Of a stretch of 64,000 nt of DNA, positions 35,379 to 45,950 are shown one piece after another. The notes below the pieces were generated by a model that saw nothing but the letters and a program-made list of their open reading frames with translations, was not told where the DNA came from and did not search any database. How positions within the stretch are numbered: the first letter of the stretch is position 1; every line of letters begins with the position of its first letter. A program made the position numbers and the translations under genes. The DNA is from Corbicula japonica. Taxonomy: Eukaryota > Mollusca > Bivalvia > Venerida > Cyrenidae. Location: the NCBI GenBank assembly GCA_038501625.1, contig JAZAYU010000012.1, positions 11,963,338 to 12,027,337 of the forward strand, written 5' to 3'.

Positions 35379-38300
35379 TCTTTATTTTTAGAAGGATACA
35401 TATTAGGTTTGAACAAAAGGATGTCAATCTTGTTTACAATCTTATTTACAATATGGCCTTCTTAACAAAATAACAATAACAAAACATTTCTTTAAAAACA
35501 ACAACATTGTAGACCAGCATATACTTATTTCAGGTATGAGTTACTTTGGTATATTGTCCCCGAACTTCAGAGTTCTCATGTAAACTGGTTTTCTTTTGTT
35601 TTAGTATGTGCTTGGTAATAAGAACATGAATTAGACTAAATTAAGCTTGCAAACATTAACTACATCCTTAGCTAAATAAATATCTTCACCAAAATTTAGG
35701 TGGCAATAAGTATTTACCCAAAAATTCATTTTTGAAATTTGACTTTTTTTCGCCGTTTGCAATGTTTGCGACCCCTTAAAAATTATTTTAATTATTGTAT
35801 ATTAATATTAACCAATATTTACCTTTGGCGTTCCCTGTCAGGTGTTACAATTTAAATTCTGGGATCGCCTATCAAAATCGTTTTGTTCTATTTAGCCCCA
35901 TTGTTTTCTCGCTCAAGGCGAACCTTTTTTATCACCATCACAGGATGAAAATTGATCAAAATTGATACAGTTTAATTGACATGTGTAAATACTGAGTTGT
36001 GCTCCACGTTGGGCTAATTTGGCGATTATTTGTATTTCCATTTCCCATGAACAGTTTGCAATAATTTAACATTTTGTTTTAGTGGCTTTTTAATTTTCCG
36101 ATGTTTTTTTCTATTTTAATTTAACAGCAACCAACAATCAACACATAATTTACTAAAATTTTATAAAGAATATTATTAATTCAAGATGAACATTTTCTTC
36201 GAAAAGTATAATCTTAAGAAGTTTATACCTCATTTAGCCATAGCACTGGCAACAACGCTCGTGGTAATGTTTTCGTTTGTCTGAAATATAGCACAGTATA
36301 ATTTAAGGTATTTTTCCAGTTTGATTGAACAGTGGACTATTGCGATTGAGGGGTGAAGTGCTGTGAATTTTACTAATTGTCTAGTTTGTTAAGACACTTT
36401 AAATCTCTAATTTATTCATCGTCGATAAGCGGAATTAAAAAAAAACGTAAAATAAAACGACATTATCAAAAACTTTTCTGAAGCGTACTACTTACCTAAT
36501 GTTCTGAAATTGTTCTAGCTGTATATTTATCTGTAGCTTTTGAGATACATAGAACGCTGCACCGATATGCTGATAAAAAAGAAAGTAGGTTACTAAAATT
36601 AAAACATGTGGACTTATTTTAACTTTGAGAACAAAATCAATTTTTTGAGAATATTCCTTTAAGTTTTTTGAGAGAGCCAAATGTAAAATAAACTTTACGG
36701 AGGTGATACTCTTACCCTTTTGCTTTATTTAACAGACCTAAATAGACGCCATTTTATATGATACGAGTAATTTCGGACATATAAATCTAGTATATCAAAA
36801 CAGCAGATGTTTAGAGTTTAGAGGCTGTAAAAATTCTCCCCGTACTTTACTTCAGTGTTGTACCTCCCTTGATGATACTATGCTAATTTTTAAACCGTGC
36901 AGAATGTTAATAATTGTAGGTGGCAGTATAGAGACATACTTGAACTTTTTTCATTAGCATACGGATGGTATGCACTGTGTCCGTCTCTCGTATGGTTGGC
37001 TCGGCGCTGCCGGGGTATTTGTATGGCTTTGTGGTTATCTATACATCTAAAATGAACAATCAAGTAAAAATTTAAAAGTATGTAACTCACGGGTTCTATA
37101 TCAATGTAGGTACCGTGTTCCTCCAGATCAGGATGCATTCCGTCTACGCTATTGACAATTAATGGTTCGGCATTAAGGAAGTGCGGCTGAGAAAATACTA
37201 TCGGGGCACCTGAAAATAACAACCACACAATTTAATGCGGAAAAATTAAAAAGTAATACTTTAAATGTATTCCCTTCAGTAACTTGAAGTAGAGACTACA
37301 CTATATTGATTGTATTTATTCTGTTAAATAATTCCTGTCTATAATCGATTATGAGTTATGTATAAATTACAGAGACTATTATTAATAAATGATAGCCAAT
37401 TTAACACATTTTCAAAATAAATGAATAACGAAGATATACAATGTCTTACGGCTAGCAAAGACTAAACTGCTGTTATTTCAAATTGGTTCCTGGGAGGGAG
37501 ATTAATAGATAACAGCATAAATAGAAAAGACGGGAGACATGTTACGTTCAAGACACGACCAAGACAAAACTTGCTTACCGAAATAACAGTTCTCCACATT
37601 AAGGAGACCTGTGTCCCCCGTACAATTATTATCCCCAGTAACACAGAATCCTCGATTTGCTGGGTTTAGGTTAGGCGCCTGGAACACACCAATTGGTGTC
37701 GTAAACCGATATAGATCTATACCTTGTTGCTGACTGTCTTTGTAGAAATTGAAATAAATAGATCTGAAAATCAAACCATTATTTATAACAATAAGTACAC
37801 ACTCCTTACATGTACAAATGTATTTATAATATTATAAACCATCATTCTGTTATGCGGATAGAGTTAAAACATGCTATACTTCGTACTATCGTTACGACTG
37901 GGAAGGGACACGAAATTTTAAGCATCTATATAATCTTCTGTTAAATTTTTTTGATTTAGTAAATATTTCCGAAAAAGTATTTTAATATCATGACGCTGTG
38001 AAAAACAACAGCGAAACCCTTTATTGAGCCCACCGCGAAATCAAGACCAGTCTGTAACAAGATTCCTACTCCAATGTCACATATTACTGTTTGCACTTTT
38101 TAAAGATTTGCGAAGTTGCATCAGAATAGCACAGTCCGTTAAACAGATATTCTAACATAATGGGCAAAAATGTCAGGAGTGTGACAAAACGGTGTGACAG
38201 TTTTAAAAATCATTTGTTTAGACCATCTATTTACAAAAAAGCTATAAAAATAGACCAGTTTTAGTTTGTTGTTTTTTTTTGCGAAAGATGCAGCTATGAG

Positions 38301-41300
38301 TATTACTTGATTGGTTTTGATCACAGTAAAGGCTTACAAACATATGAAGCAACCAGCTTGCACTTTTTATGAACTTAAATTCTTTATATTTTTTCAATCC
38401 ACTTGCCTTTTTTTTAAAAATAGCCTAAATGACAATATCTTGAAGCAATCAGCTGACCGATTTCAACAATCTTTTCAGATCTGTAATCAGTTTAAATATG
38501 CAAAAATATATAGTTACCAGTTTGGACTTTTTATGAACTTTATTTTTCACTTTTTAATTTTTCACTTTTCTAGCCATTTTTAAACAGCTCTAAAGTATTT
38601 TTCTCTGTTGTACAGTTTATTAAACAATTCATTTACACAATTCATGACTAAAAGCTAGTAACATATCACAGCTTGTATATTTACTACAGCTTTTGATTTG
38701 GTTTCAATTTTATCGCCTTCTATGAATATTATAGACGATACAACATTGGTCGTTTGCTTTAAACTTCTTTAAAACGTCGGCAGAGCTAGTTTTAAATTGA
38801 CCAAAGATTTTGTCAGTAGTTTCCGTTGTACCTTACAGCATTTTGTTTGAGGATTGTAAGACAAATTCCCGATAGTTTATCAGTTGTTAAAAAACTGGAG
38901 TAGGCAATAAATCTTGCTTTGTAAGGTGTTTTTGGACACCTTGGCAACCGTTTCTAAACAGGTTCATTGTCTTGTTTTGGCTCAACACCGATTCTAAATT
39001 TAACTTGAAGAGTACTGTATGTGCAGTAACAAAATCTCTTTCAGAAAATGAAGTCATTTGTAGTACCAAGTTTTCAGTTTGAATGTTTAAAAAATACCAT
39101 AAGCTGTAAAAAGAAACACTGTCTGTGATACATTATATGTGTATGCATCAAACATTGTAAAATAGATTTTTAAATACAAATTACTAACCGGCACAGATCT
39201 GATGAAAAAGCATACAGAACGCTCGACTTTTCAACGAAGGGATGAAATATTGTTGCATCTGAAAAGACACAAAGCTCTGGCAGTTAAATATTAGAAACAT
39301 ATAATTTATATACAAAAGTCAATTTCAAATAGTTTAAATGTTTTGTTTTATTCAGAAAATTCAATTACCTGTGCCATTTAACATGTTACATATGTCAGAA
39401 TTCCAAAAGTTGAGATTCCTGAAAACATAAAAATAGAAACGCTCATTTAAAAATGCAACATTCAGAAACAAAACACCATCTCACTGTTACAGAATAATTA
39501 TGACCATTCTAAATCAATAACAACTAGACTGTTTCCACAGGGCACCGAGGCCCCCAATTCTGCATTTTAGTCAAGTAAACTTGTGTTAAATGTTTTACAG
39601 CCTTCATTCTCAATTAATAAGTTTGCCAAGAATGGCATCATTGAATGGAAAGTGTTGAAAGCACATGACGTGTTCGCGAAACAAGATTTTATTAATAATG
39701 AAAAAAACTACATGTCATATCTCTTCTAGCTTCAAACGGGTTATTACCTTGAAAATGCCTAGTAATGTGATTTGTAATACTTACGGAGCATAATTCCAGG
39801 TTTTAATAACTCCAATCTGACTGTTATCCCCTACACCTGTCATCACATTGTACCATCCATCATCCGTGTAATTTTTCTTAAAAACAATCAAAATTTATGG
39901 GTCCATGTTATGTAAAGTAAAACAATACAATGTCCTGATATCAATAAAAGTTTGTTGTAAAGGTATTGGGCTTCACTAGGCATTTGATAAATGGCCGTTG
40001 ACATCGGTAGCACTTTCATCTGTGCGTACATCTAATTTAATGTCTGGGCGAGGGGTCGTTTTCGAAAACTGCATTAATTTTCAATAAAATGGGGAACTAT
40101 GTATGCATTTTGTTTTGTTAGATGACGACCCGCTTCAGCCTACAAAAACTGAAGATGGAAACAAGAAGTATTTTGGACATGTCGAAAAGGACCTACAAAA
40201 AGTCCGAAGTGATCATCAATTCTAAGGTGGAGGCCGAGAGATTGAAGCAACGCGACCGTCTTGTTTATCAGCGGCTCATCGTAGCCCCATAAGATGTCCT
40301 TTATAGACAGCGATATGAACAGATCTTCCTTCGACCAATCCAGCAAGGTTGCGGAAAATTCTTGAAACGATGCGGGCTCATTTCTTAGAACATTTGCTAT
40401 CACCTGGAAGTGAAAAATACTTTTTGTATTTAAATACATGTATCTGCATTTCAAATTATTAACACAATGAACTACTCTTCCGAATAATGTAAACGGTAGC
40501 TGGAAATGATGAACCAGCAACATCTAGACAACGAAGTATTTAGAGAAACAACGACACAATAAGCAAAATTTCATGAAAGAATGGCCATCATTATTTAAAA
40601 CGTAAATGTGTTTCGCGTTCCCTATAAATGTAAACTCGACATACTAAAAGTTAATAATAAAATGCAGAAGGTAACATTTCAAAGATATCTTAATAATTAC
40701 GAACATCCAACTACTCCTTCCTCGTTTGGACATGTCAGAATGTATAGTAGCGTTTAGATTTTGAAAAAAAGTGAAAACTGCATGTCAGGAATAGCCACAT
40801 TCCGAATCAGCTCCATAATACAGTCAAAAAGAGATTTGCCTAAGATTTATAGCATTGTGAAGTTTTAAAAGACACCACATACAACAAAACAAGATGAGAA
40901 CCCTGGGGAACGGTCATAACGAAAGTTTTCTGTCACTCGGGTTCAAAAAAAGTGAAATATGCATATCAGGAATCGTCACACTCACAGAAAGGCCTCGCAG
41001 CGAAAAAGAAGAGAGGAAAAGAGAGCATGTTGTTATAAGTATGTCTATTCTAATAAGACACCACAAACAACTAACGACATAGAGAACACTTGAGGTTACC
41101 GCTTTGGAACGGTCAGTGGCAAAACAAATTGCCACTGGGGGTTTCAACCAGGTTCTAGGGTGCACCAACCTCACACTTGCCCCAACAGGTTCTCATATCA
41201 ACAAACAAGTACAAGTTGTCTTGGTGAATTAACTCTAAGACGTATCTACCTCACATTTGCCACAGGCTCTCTAATAATAACCTTGCACCAGTTGCCTTAG

Positions 41301-44300
41301 AAAATTAACTCCAACAAAGCAGTACCATCATGGGAATGTTGATGGTGATGAATGTTTCAGATTCTGGTCCGACAGAACTTTCTCTGTTGAACGTGTACCA
41401 CTTGAGCTCCCGGTAGCTGACGGTGTCATTGTCGTCGTGGTATGTTATGTTCACCTTATGTCGATTCTCTCTGAAAGTATCACACAAGACGTCTTATCTT
41501 ATAGTTATTCGTAGAACAATTCTAGTAACTGATATTTTAGTCAAAAAGAAACTAAATGGAACACCATATCATATACTAAAATAGCTGACAGAGTGAAGCC
41601 AGTGTAAGCGAATCAACATCTTAAAAAATTAAAAAATATGTATACAATGATCTTTAAAATCAGAATCGAAAGTAGAAAGAGACATGCAGGAATTAAATTT
41701 TCTTTTGAGCTGTTTTTTGTTTCCAACGCTATTCAACAAATGTATAAAGCATCGGAACAAACAGAAGTTTAATGTTGATGTCGTTTGAATAAATACATGT
41801 AACTAAAGTTAAGATAAAGACGTTTTGTTGCCTTAAAACTTACGAGATGTCGACAAATTTTTAGGTATTATAGGCAGTTATCTGAATCTAAACCAATTAT
41901 GTTACCTTTCTCTTAATATAGTAACAAATAAATAATAATATTAAAGGATTGCGATGATCATAAATGGGACACGTAAACAAAGACTTACAAAACCTTTTTA
42001 TCATAATCTGTTAATTCGTTACACATTTTGACCATAAAATGATTAATTTACTTATTGAATTCGGATCTAAAATAAGCTTAGCTCTGATGACGGTCCGCAA
42101 AAAATATGTAATAGCTATTGTGGTTTTCCGATGTCTATTTTTAAAACAGCCAGTTCATGAATTAATTAGACAACGATGCAAAATAACACGTCTTCAGAAA
42201 ATATGCTTTACGCAGGGCTTCAAAACTTTCTTTGGTTTAAGAAGACTGTGTATACATTTATACAATTTGTACAATATAACGTTCGGAACGCTAGGACAAT
42301 TACGGCGACCTTCACGTATTTTTTTATTATTTTTTTTTTTGATTTAGTGGGCAAAACCATATTGGTTCGGATAATAAGAACTAATTTAGTGACTCGTCAT
42401 CAGATCCTGAGATCATAAGATCATTGTGTTAGAATGATTTTGTAATAGATGTCTTCTGTCCGAGTTATACGACGTCATTTCTTAGCATGGCGTAACTTGT
42501 TCGAAGACATTTTGTCAAGTTACAATTCCCAAAAAGTTGTCCAGCTGAACGATAAATGTTAAGGTTACCATGCCGATAGTATAACTAAAGGTGTTTACAT
42601 GTACGAGTATGGTCCAGCTTGCACCATACTAGGCTTCTGGCCCTTGAGAACTTCCTCGGGGTTCGTAAGGTTCCACACCCATATCTGAAAATCTATTGGT
42701 GTAGGATTCTTCACCCAATTCTTCTTTGTTGATTCATCTTTCAGATTTATTTCCTGAAATAATTTAAAACATTTGCTGAAATTGACAATGATCTTAACTC
42801 TGCTCTTCCAACTTTTGTACTTATGAGTATGATTTAGACATTCGTTTGATACGTCCATTGTTATCAGTTATCAATAAAATTAGCTTGATATAAATATGGA
42901 AAGTTTAATACAACACATTCGATGCTGACTGCAAACTGTAGTACCGAAACTCAGTGTTTCCTAGTGCATAAATAAAATATGTTTAGATGTAATAGTTTGA
43001 TTTCTAAAATGTGTTGACAGTTTTTCAAGTTAAAATCGCGTTTGGATGATAACCAAAAGTTTCACTTGGCTTGAGATGAGATTGTCTGTGTCCAAGGTTA
43101 TAAAGCTGAGCATGGAAACCAGTCTCAAATCTCAAGCATCTGATTGGCTGAAATGGCGACCAGTCGCCATTTCAGCCAATCAGATGCTTGAGATTTGAGA
43201 CTGGTTTCCAATCTCAGCTTTATAACCTTCAGACCTGGTCAGTAGGTGATGATTGCTCTTAAACCAAAATTATTCTTAACGGTGTACGACACTTAGTCGA
43301 ATACAACACACGCACCCGACAAAATTACAAGTCAGATTAGGTAGCTTCGATGAAGTGTCTCATTTTACCAACACGTTTGGCGAAGAGTCGTATTTACTAA
43401 GATGTCTTTCGATAAACTGATATCCAGGCAGTCACGTGATGCCATTTCATTTCAAACTTTTCGAACAACTGTAATGTTTGGCCTTAATTAAATTTCAGTG
43501 ACAAGTTTATTAAATAACAAAGATGAAATTTTTTATTTACAATGAAACCTTCAATTTAATAAAACAATATCTCGGTTATCAACAGAAAGAGTGTTATCTA
43601 TATTTGCCATAACGATAGTGCGATTACAGTCACTGTTATATGTCCAAAACAGGAAAGTTGTTATCAACTATAAATATAAATATCGCACAGATAGATTGTA
43701 TGTATGTATTCAGATGTGATTTCCTATTGTTGCTATTTAGAACAGTGTTATATTTCATAAATTACACATTTTTCTGTGTCATAACTTTCCAATAGCCTAT
43801 ATAAGGCACTTCCCAATATCATATCGCCTTTTAACAGAAGTTAGCACATGCATACTATGTAAGATGTGACGGGGAAAACGCCCCGATTCTCCATCAAGCG
43901 TAGTTTGGGTGAGATTGGCACTCTGATTCTATATCTGTCGTAGCTTGAATGAGGTTGGTGCTCTGATTCTCCATCTGGCGAAGCTTGAGTGAGGTTGGCG
44001 CTCTGATTCTCCATCTGGCGGAGCTTGGATGATGTTGGCGCACTGATCTGGCGTAGCATGGGTGAGGTTGGCGCTCTGATTTTCTATCTGGCGTAGCTTA
44101 GGTGAGATTGATGCTCCAGTTCTACGTGTCACTCTCATCTACGAAATTCTGTCTGTGTGGTTTGGCATCTCCTACAAACCTTTTTTCTCCGAGAATATTT
44201 GTATTAAAGTACATGTTAAATTCGGAAAATAAATACAACCCTTCTGACTTGATTTAAGTGCAACTATACCCCAAATTATATCAAGCACTACATGAAGATA

Positions 44301-44448
44301 CTCCGGAATTATTTAAATCCGTTGCATTTACCTTGTTAATTTCCTTGTGAATTATCATTTTCGACACAGGTATAAACACCGTTCCGGCTATTAATAATAT
44401 AAACCCAACAGTAGCAACAATAGCTAAACAAACGCTACATTCTTTCAT
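33096..44448 (-). CDS. SCARB2: LIMP-2-like scavenger receptor class B, 13 exons
   Basis: Thirteen exons on the minus strand with consistent phases give 493 residues, near the family's usual 470-510. LIMP-2 is a lysosomal membrane protein that carries beta-glucocerebrosidase to lysosomes and moves lipid through a luminal tunnel. Visible here: an N-terminal membrane anchor (residues ~4-28), a large luminal domain with NLTNPEEVLKG, GPYSY, LWGY, GFC, HGTYIDIEP and WLNES motifs, a second membrane segment (~444-469), and a cytoplasmic tail ending EERNLVQT. That tail parallels the acidic dileucine sorting signal at the end of LIMP-2. The five luminal Cys match the LIMP-2 pattern and lack the CxC of CD36/SR-BI. 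Eight N-glycosylation sequons are present. No stop or frameshift is seen. Orthology to SCARB2, as opposed to a mollusc-expanded class B paralogue, is inference. Confidence 0.9.
33929..34087 (-). CDS. SCARB2: LIMP-2-like exon 12
   Basis: Residues 423-475, 53 codons. It starts SFRIDKSLADEFMSQ and then encodes the second membrane segment (VINIGIWVAIGVGIALILLA). It exits IRKILDM|GTAAGT, phase 0. Reading through the donor would add about 29 unrelated residues to a stop at 33842, which is less likely. Confidence 0.88.
34635..35778. mobile_element. Large foldback element F1, copy 2, in intron 11
   Basis: Same element as 2321-3347. The left arm starts CATTGCAAATGGCGAAGAAA and the right arm ends CGCCGTTTGCAATGTTTGCG. 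It lies between exons 11 and 12 of the LIMP-2-like gene. The right arm is interrupted at 35275-35508. Transcription of the host gene would place both arms in one RNA. Confidence 0.75.
35275..35508 (-). mobile_element. Insertion: LINE-like 3' tail with (AAT)n
   Basis: In copy 1 GGCACTA is followed directly by AACATTGTAGACC. Here about 230 bp separate them: an AAT/TAA microsatellite (about 35270-35375) followed by TTCTTTATTTTTAGAAGGAT. Read on the minus strand this is an ATAAAGAA-type end followed by an (ATT)n tail, as in truncated non-LTR insertions. Confidence 0.6.
36229..36280 (-). CDS. SCARB2: LIMP-2-like exon 11
   Basis: Residues 405-422, 52 bp. It encodes QTKTLPRALLPVLWLNE. It corresponds to the LPxLWLNE segment before the second membrane helix. 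Acceptor ATATTTCAG and donor GAG|GTATAA. Confidence 0.85.
36496..36569 (-). CDS. SCARB2: LIMP-2-like exon 10
   Basis: Residues 381-405. It encodes HIGAAFYVSQKLQINIQLEQ then FQNIR. The donor AG|GTAAGT is consensus. Confidence 0.85.
37091..37209 (-). CDS. SCARB2: LIMP-2-like exon 9
   Basis: Residues 341-380. It encodes GAPIVFSQPHFLNAEP and VDGMHPDLEEHGTYIDIEP, the most recognisable block of the superfamily. The donor is CCC|GTGAGT. Confidence 0.92.
37579..37763 (-). CDS. SCARB2: LIMP-2-like exon 8
   Basis: Residues 279-341. It starts RSIYFNFYKDSQQQGIDLYR and contains NRGFCVTGDNNCTGDTGLL then NVENCYFG. The FC...NC...NC spacing is that of LIMP-2, with no second Cys directly after the GFC. Confidence 0.9.
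39189..39258 (-). CDS. SCARB2: LIMP-2-like exon 7
   Basis: Residues 256-279, 70 bp. It encodes DATIFHPFVEKSSVLYAFSS then DLCR, a highly conserved family block. The donor is CG|GTTAGT. Confidence 0.88.
39369..39418 (-). CDS. SCARB2: LIMP-2-like exon 6
   Basis: Residues 239-256, a 50-bp micro-exon. It encodes NLNFWNSDICNMLNGT, with the first luminal Cys and a sequon. Too short to be found by length alone; the phase on both sides supports it. Confidence 0.85.
39785..39876 (-). CDS. SCARB2: LIMP-2-like exon 5
   Basis: Residues 209-239. It starts KNYTDDGWYNVMTG, which matches the N-G/Y-T-D-D-G region of the family, and ends KTWNYAP with donor CC|GTAAGT. Confidence 0.85.
40197..40403 (-). CDS. 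SCARB2: LIMP-2-like exon 4
   Basis: Residues 140-208, 69 codons. It starts VIANVLRNEP after CACTTCCAG. It contains SIKDILWGYDEPLINKTV, matching the LWGY motif of the family, and ends DDHFGLF|GTAGGT, phase 0. The donor is slightly non-consensus. Confidence 0.85.
40730..41220 (-). repeat. Dispersed repeat R1, copy B, in intron 3
   Basis: The reverse complement of 41090-41190 matches 45-120. The adjacent part (ATATGCATATCAGGAATCGT at about 40957) matches the reverse complement of 57500-57530. It lies between exons 3 and 4. The frame at 40914-41174 is repeat-derived. Confidence 0.7.
41326..41470 (-). CDS. SCARB2: LIMP-2-like exon 3
   Basis: Residues 91-139. The acceptor is CTTTCAG|A. It contains ENRHKVNITYHDDNDTVSYR and ends FITINIPMM|GTACTG. 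It has two glycosylation sequons. Phase 0 exit. Confidence 0.85.
42599..42753 (-). CDS. SCARB2: LIMP-2-like exon 2
   Basis: Residues 40-91. The acceptor is ATTATTTCAG|GAA. It contains NPTPIDFQIWVWNLTNPEEV and ends in GPYSY, a family signature. The donor is TACAT|GTAAAC, phase 2. Confidence 0.9.
43094..43229. mobile_element. Palindromic MITE P1, near-perfect copy, in intron 1
   Basis: A 136-bp palindrome with about 66-bp arms and a 4-bp loop (CCAG). The arms begin AAGGTTATAAAGCTGAG and meet at AAATGGCGA/TCGCCATTT. Only two mismatches between arms are seen. Each arm includes ATTGGCTGAAATGG. Other members lie at 46830, 49211, 49822, 50060 and 52435. Confidence 0.85.
43882..44125 (+). repeat. 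40-bp minisatellite in intron 1
   Basis: About six units of 40 bp built on CTGATTCTCCATCTGGCG, AGCTTGAGTGAGG and TTGGCGCT, one of them shortened by about 7 bp. The minus-strand frames through it (SANLTQASPDGESEHQPHS-type) are low-complexity by-products. Confidence 0.85.
44332..44448 (-). CDS. SCARB2: LIMP-2-like exon 1
   Basis: Residues 1-39. The ATG at 44446-44448 sits in AAAATGA and starts MKECSVCLAIVATVGFILLI, the first membrane segment. It ends INK|GTAAAT, phase 0. The upstream frame continues without another ATG, so this Met is the natural start. Confidence 0.85.
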
Positions 44449-45039
44449 TTTTAAAATGATTCTTCTTATGGTGTTGCTACTATTAATATACGAGTAGTTC
44501 AATATTTGTTTGTAAACACACGTGATCGTTTGACCGAAAGGTTGTGTGTGCGTAGTGGGGTATTTTCGTTGTTTCTACTTTGCTGCATGATTTTAAATTT
44601 TACAATACTAAGAAGAGAAAGAGATTTACAAACTTCTACAACCTGGAGGCAAAGATGTATTACATTATAAAGACGAAGAAATAGTCCAGTGCTTAGCGGA
44701 TAGCCACTTGGAAAATATATTTCTGGACGAGAGGTATATGAGATAAGGAGGGTGACTAGTATAATTGACAGCTTTTTAACGTGCAATTTATATACATGTA
44801 TTTTAAATGTGACCAATTGCTGTTCTTGAGAATTATTATTATTTGTTATTTTGTATTTTTAGGTTATAAAGAATTTTTAATTCTTCAAAAAACAACACAA
44901 CTGTATTTAGACAATTTATAGAAACAGAACAACTTTTTATCCGTCCCTACCAATTGAGGCCATAAGATGATATATACACATGTATCCATTTATTCAGAAT
45001 TTTTTATGAAACCCTTCAATGATAAGCGTTAAGAGGATG
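44449..45039. promoter_or_regulatory. 5' flank of the LIMP-2-like gene
   Basis: The promoter should lie here on the minus strand. I see no clear TATA box at a suitable place and cannot name a transcription start. A 5' non-coding exon further upstream is possible. Confidence 0.3.
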
Positions 45040-45840
45040 TAGTGGATGGAGGATTAAGTAGAAGAATGAGGAGGATTAGCGGAAAACGTGGATATTATGA
45101 AGGACGAGAAGAGTGAATGGAAGGAAGATGAAAGACAGTGAAGAGGAACGAAAGGTTGGATAATTCATAGAGAGTAAAGGGGTAAGAGGAGAGTGAGTGT
45201 ACGTTGGGGGAGAGAAAGGAGTGATAGCGAGGAAAGAAAGGAGAGGGTGTGTGGGAGGGGAGAGTGAGGGAAGGGTGAGAGAGTGGGTGAGGGTGGGCGG
45301 AGAGAGTTAAAAAGAAGGGAAGAGAGTGAGGGTATAGGTATTTATGGGAGAGGGAGGAGTGAGAAGAACAGGGGGAAGAGAGGAATAGGCTGCGAGAGAG
45401 AAGGATGAGAGGAGAGTGAGGGAGGTGAAGAGAGATACAGAGGGAGGGGAGACGGAGATAAATGGATAGGGGAAAGATAGGGAATGGAGATTTGACAGAG
45501 ACGGGAGGGAAGAAATGGGAAGAGAGAAGTGAGGGAGAGATGGAGGGAAAATGGGAGAGAGTAAGAGATAAGGGAGGGGGAGGGACAGATGAATAGAAGG
45601 GAGGGGAGAAATAGGAAGAGGGGGAAGAAACGGGGAGAGAGAAAGGACGGAGGTAGAGATGGGATGAGAGAAGAGAGGTATAGGAGAAAGGGGAGAGATG
45701 AGGAAAAATGAAGAGAGAGATGGTAAGAGAGAAATAGATGTAAAGGGAACTTTAAAGACCCTCGAAGAAGGGAGGGAGGGGAGATATGGCAGATTGGAAA
45801 GGCAGGATAAGGAGAGGGGAGAGAGAGAAGGGAGGTGAAT
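45040..45840 (+). repeat. 800-bp polypurine (GA-rich) tract
   Basis: The plus strand is overwhelmingly G and A, with GAGAGAGGGAGG-like runs and few pyrimidines. It ends abruptly near 45840. The 197-residue minus-strand Ser/Leu/Pro-rich frame is a product of this composition. Such tracts can form triplex DNA or R-loops. It lies about 0.6 kb upstream of the LIMP-2-like start. Confidence 0.9.
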
Positions 45841-45950
45841 CATTTTATATATAAAATAATAGTTTCTCGCGACCAATGTTAGTGCTAGACTCATCTGCAT
45901 TCTCCTTTTTCAAAAATTATAACTCTTAGATGCTTTGATATATCATTATA

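Noticed and set aside
43841..44138. Minus-strand frames with SANLTQASPDGES-type repeats
   Set aside because: They are a translation of the 40-bp intron 1 minisatellite. The LIMP-2-like exon order shows this is intronic.
45307..45900. 197-residue minus-strand Ser/Leu/Pro-rich frame
   Set aside because: It arises from the polypurine tract, where the complementary strand lacks purine-rich stop codons. No signal or domain is seen.
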